64,000 nucleotides of DNA from Fennellomyces sp. T-0311. Its lineage: Eukaryota > Mucoromycota > Mucoromycetes > Mucorales > Lichtheimiaceae. Made by a program: the position numbers and the translations under genes. The stretch lies in NCBI GenBank assembly GCA_025266875.1, contig JALLLT010000019.1, positions 434,001-498,000 on the forward strand. The letters are read 5' to 3'. This document shows, piece by piece, positions 1 to 11,984 of the stretch. The notes under the pieces are model-generated. The model saw nothing but the letters and a program-made list of their open reading frames with translations. It made no database searches and had not been told where the DNA came from. How positions within the stretch are numbered: position 1 is the stretch's first letter; each line of letters starts with the position of its first letter.

Positions 1-1
1 T

Positions 2-1080
2 GCATACGCTTCCTCATTTTGGACTCAGCTTTTCTTGGTTTACAAACGTTTGACCCTTGTTTACTGGCGGTCGTCGGGATACAATCTTGGTCGACTTATC
101 ACTATTGCCCTTCTCGCTCTATTCCTTGGATTTACTTCATGGAAACTGACACTTACTTCTTTGGATATGGAGAACCGTGTCCTCAGTCAATTTTTTGTTG
201 GCCCATTTGGATATATGATGGTAATGTGTAAACATATTCTTAATGTAACTTTATGGCTGATGTTAGTAAATAGATCGTCATGGCCCAACCTAAATTTATG
301 ACTGAGCGCTTGTACTTTCGCCGTGAATACGCATCTCGCTACTATGGCTGGGTTCCCTTTGCCATATCGTCTATTCTGGTCGAGGTACCCTATATCCTCT
401 TCCTATGTGCCCTATACATGTGTAGCGTGTACTGGACAGTCGGATTTGTTAACACCTCAGAAGCGAGTGGATACTACTATCTTTTACTGATGGCTTTCAT
501 ATTTTGGTCAGTCACGTTTGGCTTTATCCTTGGTGGCCTCACTGAAAATCCGTTCGTCGCCGCAATTCTCAACCCGCTTCTGAATGCATTTATTTTGGGC
601 TTCGCTGGTACTATGCAACCAGAATCCTCATTGCCTCACTTTTGGAGCTCATGGATGTACTGGGCTGGTAAGCATAAATTCGACACTTAGATATTTCTGT
701 TTTTTTAATTTTTTTTTATTCTGTGTTTAGATCTGTTCCACTACGTTGCTGAGGGGCTTGCCGTGAGCGAAATGAAGAACCTCCCAGTAATATGCAACGA
801 TAACGATCTTTTCAAGTTCAGTCCTCCGGCAAATCAGACATGCGGCGAATATATGGAAAACTTCTTTACAACGGGCGGGTCTGGGTATATCGTCGATAAC
901 AGCAGCACTGTTCAATGCGAATATTGCTCTTACAAAACAGGCGAAGAATACTACAGCAGTACATACGGATGGTCGGCATCCCATCAATGGCGAAACCTGG
1001 GTATCATCTATGTCTTTGTAGTTTTTAATATGTTTGTGTTTAGCGCACTAGTATACTTTAGAAGAAAGGCCAGACGCTAA
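2..1080 (+). CDS. PDR-type ABC transporter, C-terminal part (5' end outside window)
   Basis: This is the second transmembrane half of a full-size pleiotropic drug resistance (ABCG/PDR) efflux pump. Reading frame 2 is open from the first bases (YASSFWTQ, then VYKRLTLVYWRS). Exon 1 ends at 220, exon 2 covers 274-667 and exon 3 covers 731-1080. The introns (221-273 phase 0, 668-730 phase 1) have GT/AG ends. After splicing, the sequence has the FMTERLYFRREYASRYYGW stretch typical of ABC2-membrane domains, several hydrophobic helices, a Cys-rich extracellular loop and a last helix followed by a short basic tail (RRKARR). The nucleotide-binding domains lie upstream of the window. PDR pumps export lipids and xenobiotics across the plasma membrane; the substrate here is unknown. 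The gene looks intact as far as it can be seen. Confidence 0.9.
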
Positions 1081-1782
1081 TTATGCCTATAAATCTATTT
1101 ATCATATAATTTTTTTTTCAGTAAAGCACGTACTTAATATGCCAAAAAGTTAAATAAAGTGTGCTTTTACTTTGTACAATTACTTTAATATCTTTCAAAA
1201 AGACACTATGTGTGGTGAAAGAGAAGAATATCAGCAAAACGGTAAGTTCTGTGAGAATCGAATATCTTTATTAAGTTAACGGTTCTCTCTATTTATATTG
1301 CTCGAGATAAAACTCAGAATCAAATAGCGGTGGTCGGGAGGATGCCATATCGTATAGCCAACACGGCAGTGTTTTTAGGCTTTTTGGAAGACCTAGTCAT
1401 GCCGGAAGGCTGTCAATGTATTATTCAGGTACCGTCATACGTTTACCCGGTAATGCCGACTAGCTAGAACCTTGGACACTACACTATGTTAAAATTTAAA
1501 TTCCCCCATATACTTCATTAAATTTATTGCGACACGTCAATGCTCGCATTATTGAGCCCTCACTGGCTATATCTCTCCGCGTGGACCTTTCTTGAAAGCC
1601 GTGGGTCTTGCTCTTGAGCTTTAGTTCGGGTATAAACATAAGGCTTGTATATAGCATCAGGCATCTCTCCTTTAGATATAGCTAGCGTTGATTTCAGATT
1701 ACTTTGAAGATTAGGCACAGCGTACAGCGATCAGCCTTATCATTCACCTGAATTACTACAAGCTGATACATAGTTAAATTTA
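1081..1782. other. AT-rich intergenic stretch
   Basis: Convergent 3' flanks of the ABC transporter and HET-like copy 1. I see no supported gene, RNA or repeat here. Confidence 0.6.
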
Positions 1783-3555
1783 TTAACTTATGACAAACAT
1801 CTGCTTGGATTGTACAAGAGCATCATCAAAGCTAATCCTAGATCTCATAAAACATATGCCAATGGACGTGCAGGTTCCCTTGTTCTCTCTGACTACCGGA
1901 TACCCATAATAAAAGCCTAACTGGAAAGCTAGTCCTGTAAGGAAGACGCATTCGGAGCATTCTTCAGTCAATGACAGCAGTGCGCCGATGTGCGTTGGGG
2001 CCACCAATGTGTTGACAGCTACCTCGGTACCCTTTCTTGGTTGGTCCAACTTGTCAAGCATATTTGCAAATGAAAAATCCTTTTTGAACCATGATTCAAA
2101 CGGTATTGTATTGACACCTATATCGACTCTTTTTATTTCGAGAGGCAAGTAGTGCGTTGCTTTTACTCCAAAGCGCGTCGTTAACTTGTTGTATTCGTCT
2201 TGGGACTCGCTCGCTGTAGCAACGAATGTCAGATAGCCGGATGCGTATGCAACAATCCGTCCGTTTATTTCGGGGTGCATTTCGTAAAAGCCATCGTATG
2301 TACCGGATTTTGAGCTCGTGTGAATTGCGGCGGATCGTTCAACCGAGGAATCCGGTTTGATTCGAACGCGAATGAATTTGGAGTTTATACATAGATATTT
2401 TCCCGCGATGGAACGATGAAATGTTGCTTCATCGAAAATGATTGGGTCCTTAAAGATAGGAACATGTGCACCGGTTACCCCTGTCCATGATGGCAACAAG
2501 CTGGCTTCGGTTTCCTTGGCAATCATCGCTTTATTGCCGGGATGCGAGTCAATGGCAGCACCAAAAAGCAATATTGTGGCATCATTTCTAGCCAGTACTG
2601 AGTAGAATTGCGTCGTCAGGTCAATTAGCGGCTGGTCATAACTGAAGGTGATGCCACTCTTGAGGTCAGTAAATATGTTGGCAAGCGCAAATATCCGGTC
2701 ATGTGGTTTGCTGGTAGTGCGTGTCCTGGCGTATGACAATATCGTACTGGCCTTCCACTTGGTTTCGAGTCTGTTTTGAAAGTATTCAAGAAATGTGTCC
2801 GACTTTCTTTGGGGATTGAATTCCGAGATCTCGTTCAACCATATATGAACGTCGCGGCCAACAAAGAGGATGTTTCTCGACATGTACGCCTCTTCGAGAG
2901 TCCACATACGTTTGCTCCATTGGCTCTCTGGTATTACTCCCATATTTGCATAACCACCCCTGGTCTTGCCAGATTCGCATCTCAGTTCAGGTATGAGAGC
3001 CAAGGTACACCGGGCGTTTTTGTATATAAGATGCATCTGTTGTATTTCGCGCATTTTGCTATCGTGATCGTTTTGATCGATGCATAGCTGATCGTACCAA
3101 ATGTATGTGATACAGAAATCGATACATATTTGCTGGATAAGGTCATTAAAATTGACATATCGAATTCTCTGGGAAACTGAATCATCAATGGTAGTCGAAT
3201 TATCATATGTAATAATCTGATGACCGCAACTGTCAATCCGATCATATTTTTCACCGCCCCTGTGGATCAATTCCCCAGACTGGTTCCATGAGTATGACAG
3301 GCACCAATAATGACCTTTTACGGATGACCCAGGTACAACTTGCATGTTAGATACGCGAACAAGCCAGGTAGGCTTAAATATAGGAACCATAGGCGCTAAT
3401 AAGTAGCTATATTAGACTGTGAATTCTACATTCGTGTCATGGTCTTTGGCCTTACCATCGAAGGGTAGTGTAGGGCTCCAAAATTGAACAGAAGTTCGAA
3501 TCCTTCCAGCTGCGTTCAAGACTGTGCGCTGGTTCTCATCATACTCGATGTACAT
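1783..3555 (-). CDS. HET-domain-like protein, copy 1
   Basis: Member of a five-copy family in this window. Exon 1 (3555-3456) encodes MYIEYDENQ and about 25 further residues. A phase-1 intron (3455-3396, GTAAGG...TTAG) follows, then one long exon to the stop at 1783. The HET core is visible: HYWCLSYSWNQSGELIH (the Y-x-LSY-x-W box), then YIWYDQLCIDQNDHDSKM with M-x-LIYKNA after it, then RMWTLEEAY. These match the three blocks of the HET (heterokaryon incompatibility) domain. The remaining ~300 residues are conserved among the local copies, including SLTEECSECVFL near the end, but I do not recognise a domain there. HET proteins in ascomycetes act in non-self recognition and cell death; a similar role here is inference. 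The start is chosen because the first-exon peptide recurs in the paralogs. No transmembrane segment is evident. Confidence 0.8.
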
Positions 3556-3810
3556 TTTTTAGATATTGTGTGTATGAATCAATGTCAGTTTGCGCGCGCC
3601 AAGTGAGGGAAGAAAACAAATGTAATGGAACGGGAAAAGCGAAACAGAACAGATAAATCGTTAGGCTTGGCAACAAGAACCCCATTGTGAAACGTGCAAA
3701 TAGCTAAGCCTAAGCTTTGCATTACTCTTTTTGTTACAGTGATGTTAGGCTGAGAATCGAGGGCTTTGTGCTTGGTCGATCGCACTCGAACACTAATGTC
3801 AGGCCGCGGG

Positions 3811-3817
3811 TATAAAA
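3811..3817 (+). promoter_or_regulatory. TATA box upstream of the Hsp70-like gene
   Basis: TATAAAA inside a GC-richer context (GCGGGTATAAAAACG), 72 nt upstream of the first ATG of the Hsp70-like gene. This fits a core promoter for that gene. Confidence 0.45.
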
Positions 3818-3888
3818 ACGCTACGCTTTCTCCAGCAAGTAACTGCAGTAAAAGTAGAAATATTGGTTTGAGAAGAAGGGTTGCGCTC

Positions 3889-5511
3889 ATGAGCAACAGG
3901 AGCAAGACCGTAGTTTGGTATACCGAACCCCAGAACCCTCATTTTCTGGATTCAATCGTGATGACTACTCTGTCATTGTTGGCATCGACTTTGGTAAATT
4001 TGCACACTTTGGAAAAAACGTGCGGTACTTTTATTTAACCTTGTCCCATCGAGCAAAGGCACAACCCATTCGTGCTGTTCCTACGCATTCGCAGCATCGA
4101 ATGAAGTGTTCGACATTAGAAAATGGTAAATCATCTGGAAAGCGTATCAGCAAAATTTGGTTCCGCTGACACTTCGTTAGGCCAAGGTCCAATGGTATGA
4201 ATTCAAAGGTACCGATACTTGTATGTACAAAATTGAACATGACAAATCTAAAATTTCACGTACAGGTGCCTACGCTACTGCTGTACCGAAAAGGGTCAAC
4301 ACAACTAGTGCACTGGGGTATGGACGCACGAAGACGGATAATGAAGCCTGGCAGCGGCGATTTACTGCTCCTATACAACTTCAGACTGTACCTCGATGAA
4401 TATTTGCAAGAGGAAGTGCTTCCCAGCAACCTCCAAATCGTTGATGTCATTACTGATTATTTACACTCATTCCACCAGCACGCCTGTGCTGAGATCTGTA
4501 CAAATACCCTTGGCGTCAGCTACGATCAGAGCCAGTTCCGTTACGTAAGTTCCTGTAACCAAAGCAACGATCACGCGAGACTAGTCAATGATAACACTAC
4601 TGCTAGTTTTTGACAGTTCCCACCACGTGGAATGACCGTGCCAAGGCTATTATGCGCGAAGCTTCGATTCGTGCGGGTCTTGTGAAGCGTGGAGACCACC
4701 CTGACCGTCTCATACTGGTTTCTGAAACTCAGGCTGCAGTTTCCTACTGTCAGAGAAAATTAACATTGGCCCATGGTCAGCGCTTCATGATATGTGATGC
4801 TGGTGGCTCTACTGTTGACTTGACAGTCTTTGAGATTGATAAACAAAAAAATGGAAGGTATAAAAAAAGAATCATTGGGCACGGATAAGTTGGTGTCGAA
4901 TCTTCACATGGCATTTTTTCTTTATTAGACGATTGTATAAGGAATTGGCTAGTAACTCGTGCGGTTCAGGTTCCCTGAATCTACGTATGCGCAACTACAT
5001 TAAGCGGAGATTTTATCACTTTATAAACATTTCTGAAAAGGCCATGATGGATATCATGGATGAGTTCGTCGATCTTCTTAAGGTAAACGGGAAAGAGAAA
5101 CCATTACCTTCATTATTATCTTATGTGATTGATGAGTAGCCTGGATTTGACGGAAGCGAGGATCAGTACCTGGTTCTTCCAGAGTCAATGAGTTGCGAAA
5201 ACTTGACCGACGAAGATTTCAAGGCGATTGGCACCAAAGACTATAATTTAACTCTTCCAGTGAATGAACTGAAAGAACAGGTGTTTGATCCCGTAGTTGA
5301 TCCGGTGCTACAGTTGATTACGGAACAATTGGCGCAATCACCCGATTGTTTGGACGCGATCTTTCTTATTGGTAGTTTAAGCAAATCTATATACCTGTAC
5401 CGCCGAGCTGAGGAAATGTTTTCTAATCGTGTCGGTATGATAAAAGTTCCACCGAGAAGTGAACTGGCCTATTCTCGTGGTGCAACTTACTTTGGCCTCG
5501 ATCAATTATAA
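3889..5511 (+). CDS. HSPA12-like Hsp70 family ATPase
   Basis: Nucleotide-binding-domain-only Hsp70 relative of the HSPA12 type, an actin-fold ATPase family expanded in many fungi. Splicing by hand gives one frame from about 3915: exon to 3993, then 4059-4125, 4181-4208, 4266-4544, 4607-4857, 4929-5082 and 5140-5511. Joining the first two exons restores the phosphate-1 loop GIDFGTTHSCCSYAFA. Later motifs are VPTLLLYRKGST, FLTVPTTWNDRAKAIMREA, the phosphate-2 loop FMICDAGGSTVDLTVFEI and, at the end, ELAYSRGATYFGL. The apparent stop at 5137-5139 lies inside a 57-nt GTAAAC...TAG intron, so the gene can be intact. The true start is not resolved: the ATG at 3889 is in another frame, and a short upstream exon may be missing. 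The segment after the phosphate-2 loop is poorly conserved. HSPA12 relatives have no substrate-binding domain, and their clients are unknown. Confidence 0.75.
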
Positions 5512-7290
5512 AGTAGACCCTATTTAACTGTACATTATCAAATCTCCTATGTATCATACTAACGCAGGCTAAATAGTAGCACGCGCTGCGACGAACATAT
5601 TGGTACTTTTGTTATGGATAGAGCACATAAAACAGGTGATTGATTGATACATACACATATCGGGAGAAATTAGTCGATGCAATCATTGCATAAATGTTCC
5701 TTGGTGGAGATTTACAACGGCCATCCCACAAGAGTGCAATCAGACGCCTCCATTCATACCATAAATAGAATGGAGTGGAGCACCTTTGAGCAATTCAACA
5801 TAATATTGCATCATTAGTTGAAAAGTATTGATTTTATTATGGAAGACTTTTTGACCTGCTCCTGTAGGTATATGGTCGCTTCCTTGAGGTACGAATGTTT
5901 AGGTATAGAGGATAGTGCGTGTGCCATGTCTGAAAAAACCCTAATGGGAAAAAGACAGGCAGGGGTGGTAGAAGTGACAAGATAGGAATTAAAACAAGAA
6001 AGAAAAGAAACTATGGAGGCTTACAGCCAAAGAGTTGATGTTGCTTGAATATTGCATCATTAAGTGTGATGGATAGCTGTCTAAAATTGACTAGGGGAGG
6101 AAAAAGTTGGTACAAAGCACCACACTTTGGTCATGACAGCTAATTGGTATTTTCTCATTGCTATCAACACTCTCTCTTTGGTAGACCTAAACGCAAATAC
6201 GCCCAGCCACTTTTCCATGCTACCAAGTGTAGATATTTACACAAATTCACACAGAAAAGTGGGCATCTAGTTTATGATACAAAACAACCCGAGAACGTTA
6301 TGACAATTAAATTATCTTCTGTACCTACTTTCCAGCCGCTCAACTCTAACGTGGACCACACTTTTTTTTTACTTCTTTATTTTTTTGTATACTTTGATAA
6401 ATATGACAAATACTTGTGCATAAATTACAAGCGTCTTTATCTCTATTCTCGTAATCTGTATATCGCAGCTTTATTTTACACATGTGAATAGACGGATACC
6501 TATCTAAATTTGGAAGAGGCACTGGGTGTGCAAACATCCAATGAAAGTACCCCTATCCGCGAAGCTTACACTCCAATTCTACTTTTTGATCATAAAAAAA
6601 CGGAGTGTCGGTCATATTCTTATGGAGTGTCAGTAAAAAATCTTTACGATGCCGAGCTTACAACACGGAATTTTTACACTCATTCTGTCGCAAAATATCA
6701 CAGCGCGATTCTGTTTCAAAACGGCAGAACGATGCGACATGTATCCCTGACACGCCACAAAAGCGTACCAATAGTTTCAAGCATGCGATGGGGCATAGTC
6801 GTTTGCGGGTATAAGCACAGGACATAGTAACGAAATCAATGGACACACATGTGGATACATAGGTGACAAAATTGGATGGCATATGCACATAAGTTTGCGG
6901 TCTAAATGCAAGGTCAGTACAAATAAAGCATGTACACGCACGTTTAAGTGCTATACGTAACATGTTTGAAAAGTAAAAATATCTATATTCGGTTGCAAAA
7001 TAATTTTGCATATCTGCAAACGTCTTCCCCCCTTGCGGTTCAACGGAGTCAATATTTGGATCTAACGGACAAAACAAAAGGACCAATATACAATTCTACT
7101 TTGCTTTACATGACATCAGACGGATAACGGTGTTAATTATAGTTATACTATATTTAAGAAAAGTGAAAACTGCATGTACTTTAATGTTTAGTAGACAAAA
7201 AAAAAGTTACTGTGTTTCTATTTTTTAAAGGTATCGCATGGATACATCGATGAAGATAAAATTTCAACACGGCATCCGTGGCCATCGTTG
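5512..7290. other. AT-rich intergenic region without supported genes
   Basis: Only short ORFs on both strands with no coherent domains. I see no transposase motifs or long repeats. Confidence 0.5.
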
Positions 7291-7626
7291 CTAGGAGAGA
7301 GCATCGATAGCCGCGGGTTGTCCTTGAGTCAGTATGACCAGAGCAAAAGTAATGTAGTCAGGTACTCCGAGCTCAGACACGACGGTTTGATTACGTGTTT
7401 GACAACCAAAGTGTCGAAATAAACCAATATTGAGTACATGAACCATCTCTGCCGTTGATCTGAGTAGTATCCGGGCGATACGGCAGCGTAAAGGAAGCAA
7501 AACTGCATGTGCAATAGAACAGAACCATAGTCGGTGTTTGAACTCGTGGTTAAAGTGGATTAACTTGTCCAAGCACTCAATCTCCCTCTTTTGCAATATC
7601 CTTGAGAGGTAAACGGCGTTATCCAT
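7291..7626 (-). CDS. Small hypothetical ORF (111 aa)
   Basis: An ATG-started ORF divergent from the eL6 gene. It begins MDNAVYLSRILQKREIECLD and is followed by a His/Lys-rich stretch and a mildly hydrophobic middle. I do not recognise it. A shorter overlapping frame (7329-7514) is more hydrophobic, so a different spliced product is possible. It may be noncoding. Confidence 0.2.
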   Translation of the reverse strand: MDNAVYLSRILQKREIECLDKLIHFNHEFKHRLWFCSIAHAVLLPLRCRIARILLRSTAEMVHVLNIGLFRHFGCQTRNQTVVSELGVPDYITFALVILTQGQPAAIDALS

Positions 7627-7804
7627 GATGAAAAAAAAAGCGAATGGATGGAACGAGGGAGAGAGAGAAACGATGGATGAATGAAAAAATAGGATGGATG
7701 GATGGTGTCATTTTTTAAAAAAAATGGATACAGACGAAACGATTTCGACATTATTCAACTGACGCATCGATTGAAACAATTTTTGTAGAGGTTTTAATTC
7801 AGAA

Positions 7805-8538
7805 ATGGCTAACGCCCCTCGTGCTGATAAGGTTAAGGACATCAAGGGTGCCAAGAATGGTGGCAAGCGCACCATTCCTGCTGAAAAGGCGCCACGCTTC
7901 TATCCTGCTGAAGACGTTCCTCAGCCCAAGGTTTCGCGCAAATCGCCCAAGGCCGCTGCTCTCCGCAAGAACATTACTCCCGGTACTGTCTTGATTTTGT
8001 TGGCAGGTCGTTTCCGCGGCAAGCGCGTCGTCTTTTTGAAGCAACTCGATAGCGGTCTGTTGTTGGTCACTGGTCCTTACAAGGTGAACGGCGTTCCTCT
8101 TCGTCGTGTCAACCAGGCTTATGTCATTGCTACCTCCACCAAGCTTGACATTGCCAAGGTCAAGGTAAATCTTTTTTTGTGCATGTTTTGTTTCTGTGGA
8201 ATCAAGGAACTCATTTTATAAAACAATAATTTGGGTAGGTTGATGCCAAGCTCAACGATGCTTACTTTAAGAAGTCTGCCAAGGCTGGCAAGCAGGAGTT
8301 CCTTGAGGGTCAAGAGGTAATATATTTATAAAAGAAAGGGGTCTGTGTACGTGTGATTTTGACATATGGTGCTGTATAGGCCAAGAAGGCTGCTCTTCCC
8401 GAATCCAAGGTTGCCGATCAAAAGGCCATCGACAAGGAAATCATTGCTGCTGCTGCCAAGGATCCCTTGCTCGTCGCCTACTTGAAGTCTTCGTTCAGCC
8501 TCAGCAAGGGTCAGTTCCCTCACAACATGAAGTTCTAA
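7805..8538 (+). CDS. RPL6: 60S ribosomal protein L6 (eL6)
   Basis: Component of the cytosolic large ribosomal subunit. Three exons, 7805-8164, 8239-8316 and 8380-8538, join in phase 0 to give about 198 residues, within the family's usual size. Visible family features are a basic N-terminal extension, [20 protein letters not shown] (the KOW-like core), [20 protein letters not shown], the conserved DAYFKKS segment and a C-terminus ending FPHNMKF. The ATG follows a T-rich leader (TTTTAATTCAGAA) usual for fungal ribosomal protein genes. Codon use is strongly biased toward C-ending codons, as expected for high expression. Nothing suggests damage. Confidence 0.97.
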
Positions 8539-8759
8539 TTTCTTTCTTTTTTCGCAAATAATAAAGAGAGAGAGAGAAAAAACAACAACAACAGAATGCA
8601 ACGTCTGTATGCATAAGGAGGAAGGGTCATCATCATGCAAAAAATGAATGCCGACGAACGCCACCTGCTGCATAAGAAAAGGGGAGTGGGGCTAATTTGT
8701 TCAAACGGCATCCCTTTTTCTTCTTCTTCTTTTTTTTTTTTATTTTCTTTAAATGGACC

Positions 8760-11700
8760 ATGGGCGTACAACCGAATAAAAGTGCTGCCATCAAGATTGT
8801 TTTGGGCGTGGTCGCCTTGGGAACCATGGTACGGGTAGCCACCATGTTATCATCCACACAAGTTTCAACATCCACATTAAATCCATTTTCATCCCATCAT
8901 AAAGAGGTACACACATGGTTTTTCTTTTTTATCACATAAAAATTGGCTGGTAACGCAAATGCGCCACAGTGTTCCAATTTCGAGGCCCACGAAGATCAAT
9001 GTGGATTTGTTCAAGTGGCGTGTAAAGGTTTCAGCCGCTTCTATCTATCGTTTTACTATTGCTCAGAGTTATGGAAACCCATATCCTTGACAGTCATGGT
9101 AAATGTTGTTTTTTGTTTGGTTCTAATTGCACCCGGAAAAGCATTGCATGCACCTTGCATAGTACCCGCGCGCGATGGCTCACTGTATGTGTGCTTTTTT
9201 AGATACTGGGTCTGCTGATGTTATTTGGTGCCGTCAGTGTTGTTGCATCTGATTTCTTTTGTAAGTTTCCAGGGGAATTAAAAATAAAGGGGCATGTATT
9301 CTTTTTAACTCTAGTAATCCACACCCAGGTCCGAATCTGCAGACGATATCAAGCAAATTGCAACTATCCGAAAGCATGGTTGGTGTGTGAAGGTTATACA
9401 AGACAGAAACTAAGAAAGTTCTATAGGCGGGTGTCACCATCTTGGCATTTGGTAACGGAAGTCCAGATCTGTTCAGTACCTTTAGGTATTTAAATCGATG
9501 CATATGTTGATTGCTTTTGGTATAATGCGTCGGCTCAATCTTTGTGTCAAAAAGTGCCATGGATAGCGGGGCCGGATCCTTGGCAGTAGGTGAACTGATC
9601 GGTGCAGCGTTTTTTATCGTATCAGTGGTATCGGGATCGATGGGTATTATACGACCCTTCAGATCGAAACGAATCACGTTTATGCGCGACGCCTCCTTTC
9701 TCACGGGTGCTATCATGATGCTGACATGGATCGTCTACCACCAGCGGATCTTTTGGTACCACGGCGTGGCTCTGATCGTCTATTACCTCACATACGTATT
9801 TGTCGTCGTCTTTGGCGCATTTCGATTCCCCGGCGCCGAAACGCCAGCCAAAATTGAGCCTAAATCCTTCCCTGTTTCCATCCACAGCAACATTGACGAT
9901 CAGTTGACGGAAGCATCGCACTTACTCCAACAGGAAGGTAACGTTAACTTTTTATATTTACACTTTAGAAAATTCTAATCGATTACTTTAGTTCGACATG
10001 GAAAACCGCCAAGACTCTCTATACCCTCGCACGGATTCTCGTCTCACAATTCACTTTCGTCGCATGAATCGCATCTCGGCCACGTTATTCGACCGGTATC
10101 GCCCAATTCATCGCATCGATCCTCGCTGCATATCGACTATGTTCCGCGGACAACCAGTACCAATGGATCCATTTCTACTCGACTGTATCGCCATGCCATG
10201 TCAACCCGCGTGGGTATTCGAACGTCGTTATTCAGCGCCATCGAGTTTCAAGAGCAAATATCGACGATTCGACGCACTGGAAGTACAAGTGGCACTTTAC
10301 ATCGGCGTCGCGAAACATCTAACCAATGGGGTCATTCGTCGCACGCATCACTTGGCCTGCTGACGGCAGGTAGCGAATCTTCGAATAGAATGGGTCGACC
10401 TCGGGCATCGACGGTGGGGGACAGACTGATGCCTCATTCTGCTGGTCCGCTTCGGAACCCCACGACACCCGAAAGTACGCACAGCAGCACCGGTATGGCC
10501 GAAGACTACTTTACGTACATTTCAGCGAATCAACAGCAAAAGCAACCTGCCAATGTTCCAGAAATTCGATTGGGTCGAGAAGAAGAGGATCAGCCGTTAT
10601 CGATCGCCGTTCCGACCATGGCTGGACCACCTGTTTTCCCTTGGTATTTGGCTTTTGAAGATATTTTCCAAACCATGTTTCCCACCTTGCAAGGCTGGCA
10701 GGACAAGACGACGTTTTCCAAGTTTAGCTCCTTGGTCGCGTTGCCGTTGGTTTTGGTATTTACTCTGACTTTACCTGTGGCCGAGGATGTTCAGGTGGAT
10801 GATATCGAAGTGGCGGTTGATGCCATGCATGAAGTGAACCCTAGCAAGGGATATTTGACTGTTCCGCCACTCAGTGCAAACCCAGACGATGATCACATGT
10901 CCATTCAGGAGGAAGAAATGGTATTGGAGGAAGATGAAGGTCCAGTGATGCCTTGGTGCAGATGGCTACTTGCGACGCAAGCGGTGATGGCCACCACCTT
11001 TGTCTTTGGCGTCATGTGGCGTATGTGTAGCATCCGAAAAAAGGAAGATATCTTTATCGTTGTCGACTTAACATTGTGTATCTAGTGAATGGATTCATTA
11101 CTGCGCCGATGATCCTGCTGGGATTAGCTATGGGTTGCATTCTATCGTCCATCATCTTGTACAACACTAGGACGGATGAACAGCCCCGATGGCTATGGAT
11201 GGTGTCGTTTGCCGGATTTGTCATTGCGCTGAACTGGATCTTTCTGCTGGCGAATTCAATGGTCGGTCTCCTGCAGGCTCTGGGCGCCATTCTGAGTATC
11301 AGTGATGCGATTATGGGATTGACTATCTTTGCATTGGTATGCTTTTTGTTTACTAAAGTGACGGCTAGAGACTAACAGCTCCCCCCCTCTCTTCTTCACT
11401 CAGGGTAACAGTGTCGGTGATTTGGTATCCAACACGGCCATTGCCAAGGTAAGCCAGCCACTACACTGTCAAAGATAACAAGAAAGAAATAGAGAGAGAG
11501 AGAGAGAGAATATAACTCGACTTTTTTTTTTAAAAAAAATAGATGGGTTTTCCAACAATGGCGATTTCTGCATGTTACGCAGGACCCTTACTCAGTACGG
11601 TGTATCATTTCTGTTCTGAACCACGCCAACTGATCGATTGTATTTAGATATGGTATTGGGCATTGGCATTTCATCAACGTATCAAGCATTCAAGACCGGC

Positions 11701-11895
11701 CACCCGTATCAATTAGACGTTGCGCCGTCCATCCTGGTCTCTTGCAGTGGACTGATCACGGTGTTGCTGAGCACATTGATCGTGGTGAATCTGAACGGAT
11801 ACTGCATCAACAAGGAACTGGGCTGGTGGATGATTATTGTGTATTCGACATGCTGCGTTGTGAACGTGCTGCTTGAATGCAATGTTTTTAAATAA
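8760..11895 (+). CDS. CaCA superfamily cation/calcium exchanger
   Basis: Multi-spanning antiporter of the Na+/Ca2+ (NCKX6/YDL206W-like) type, probably in an internal membrane. Exons recovered by frame and splice sites begin at 8760 (MGVQPNKSAA, first helix). Later junctions include 8907/8970, 9099/9203, 9261 onward, 11021/11086, 11337/11404, 11449/11543 and 11595/11648. The alpha-1 repeat reads LSESMAGVTILAFGNG followed by SPDLFSTFSAMDSGAGSLAVG after two short introns are removed. The alpha-2 repeat reads GNSVGDLVSNTAIAKMG, then CYAGPLLNMVLGIG. Between them is a long Ser/Pro/Arg-rich cytosolic loop (about 9990-10720), usual for the family. The C-terminal helices end at 11895. Both ion-binding motifs are present, so the protein is probably functional. 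Ion specificity cannot be read from sequence. Confidence 0.88.
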
Positions 11896-11984
11896 TTTGT
11901 GTAAACAGAGTTTTTATATATATTTATGTTTGTGTGTGCGTGTGTGTGTGTGTGGAACTGAACAAAAAAAGACAAAGGGGGGTA

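Noticed and set aside
5137..5139. In-frame stop in the Hsp70-like gene as proof of a pseudogene
   Set aside because: It lies at the 3' end of a GTAAAC...TAG segment whose removal joins DLLK to PGFDGSEDQY in phase, as expected for the family.
10553..10768. Second frame within the exchanger loop
   Set aside because: The other frame continues the cytosolic loop and enters the transmembrane segments without a break.
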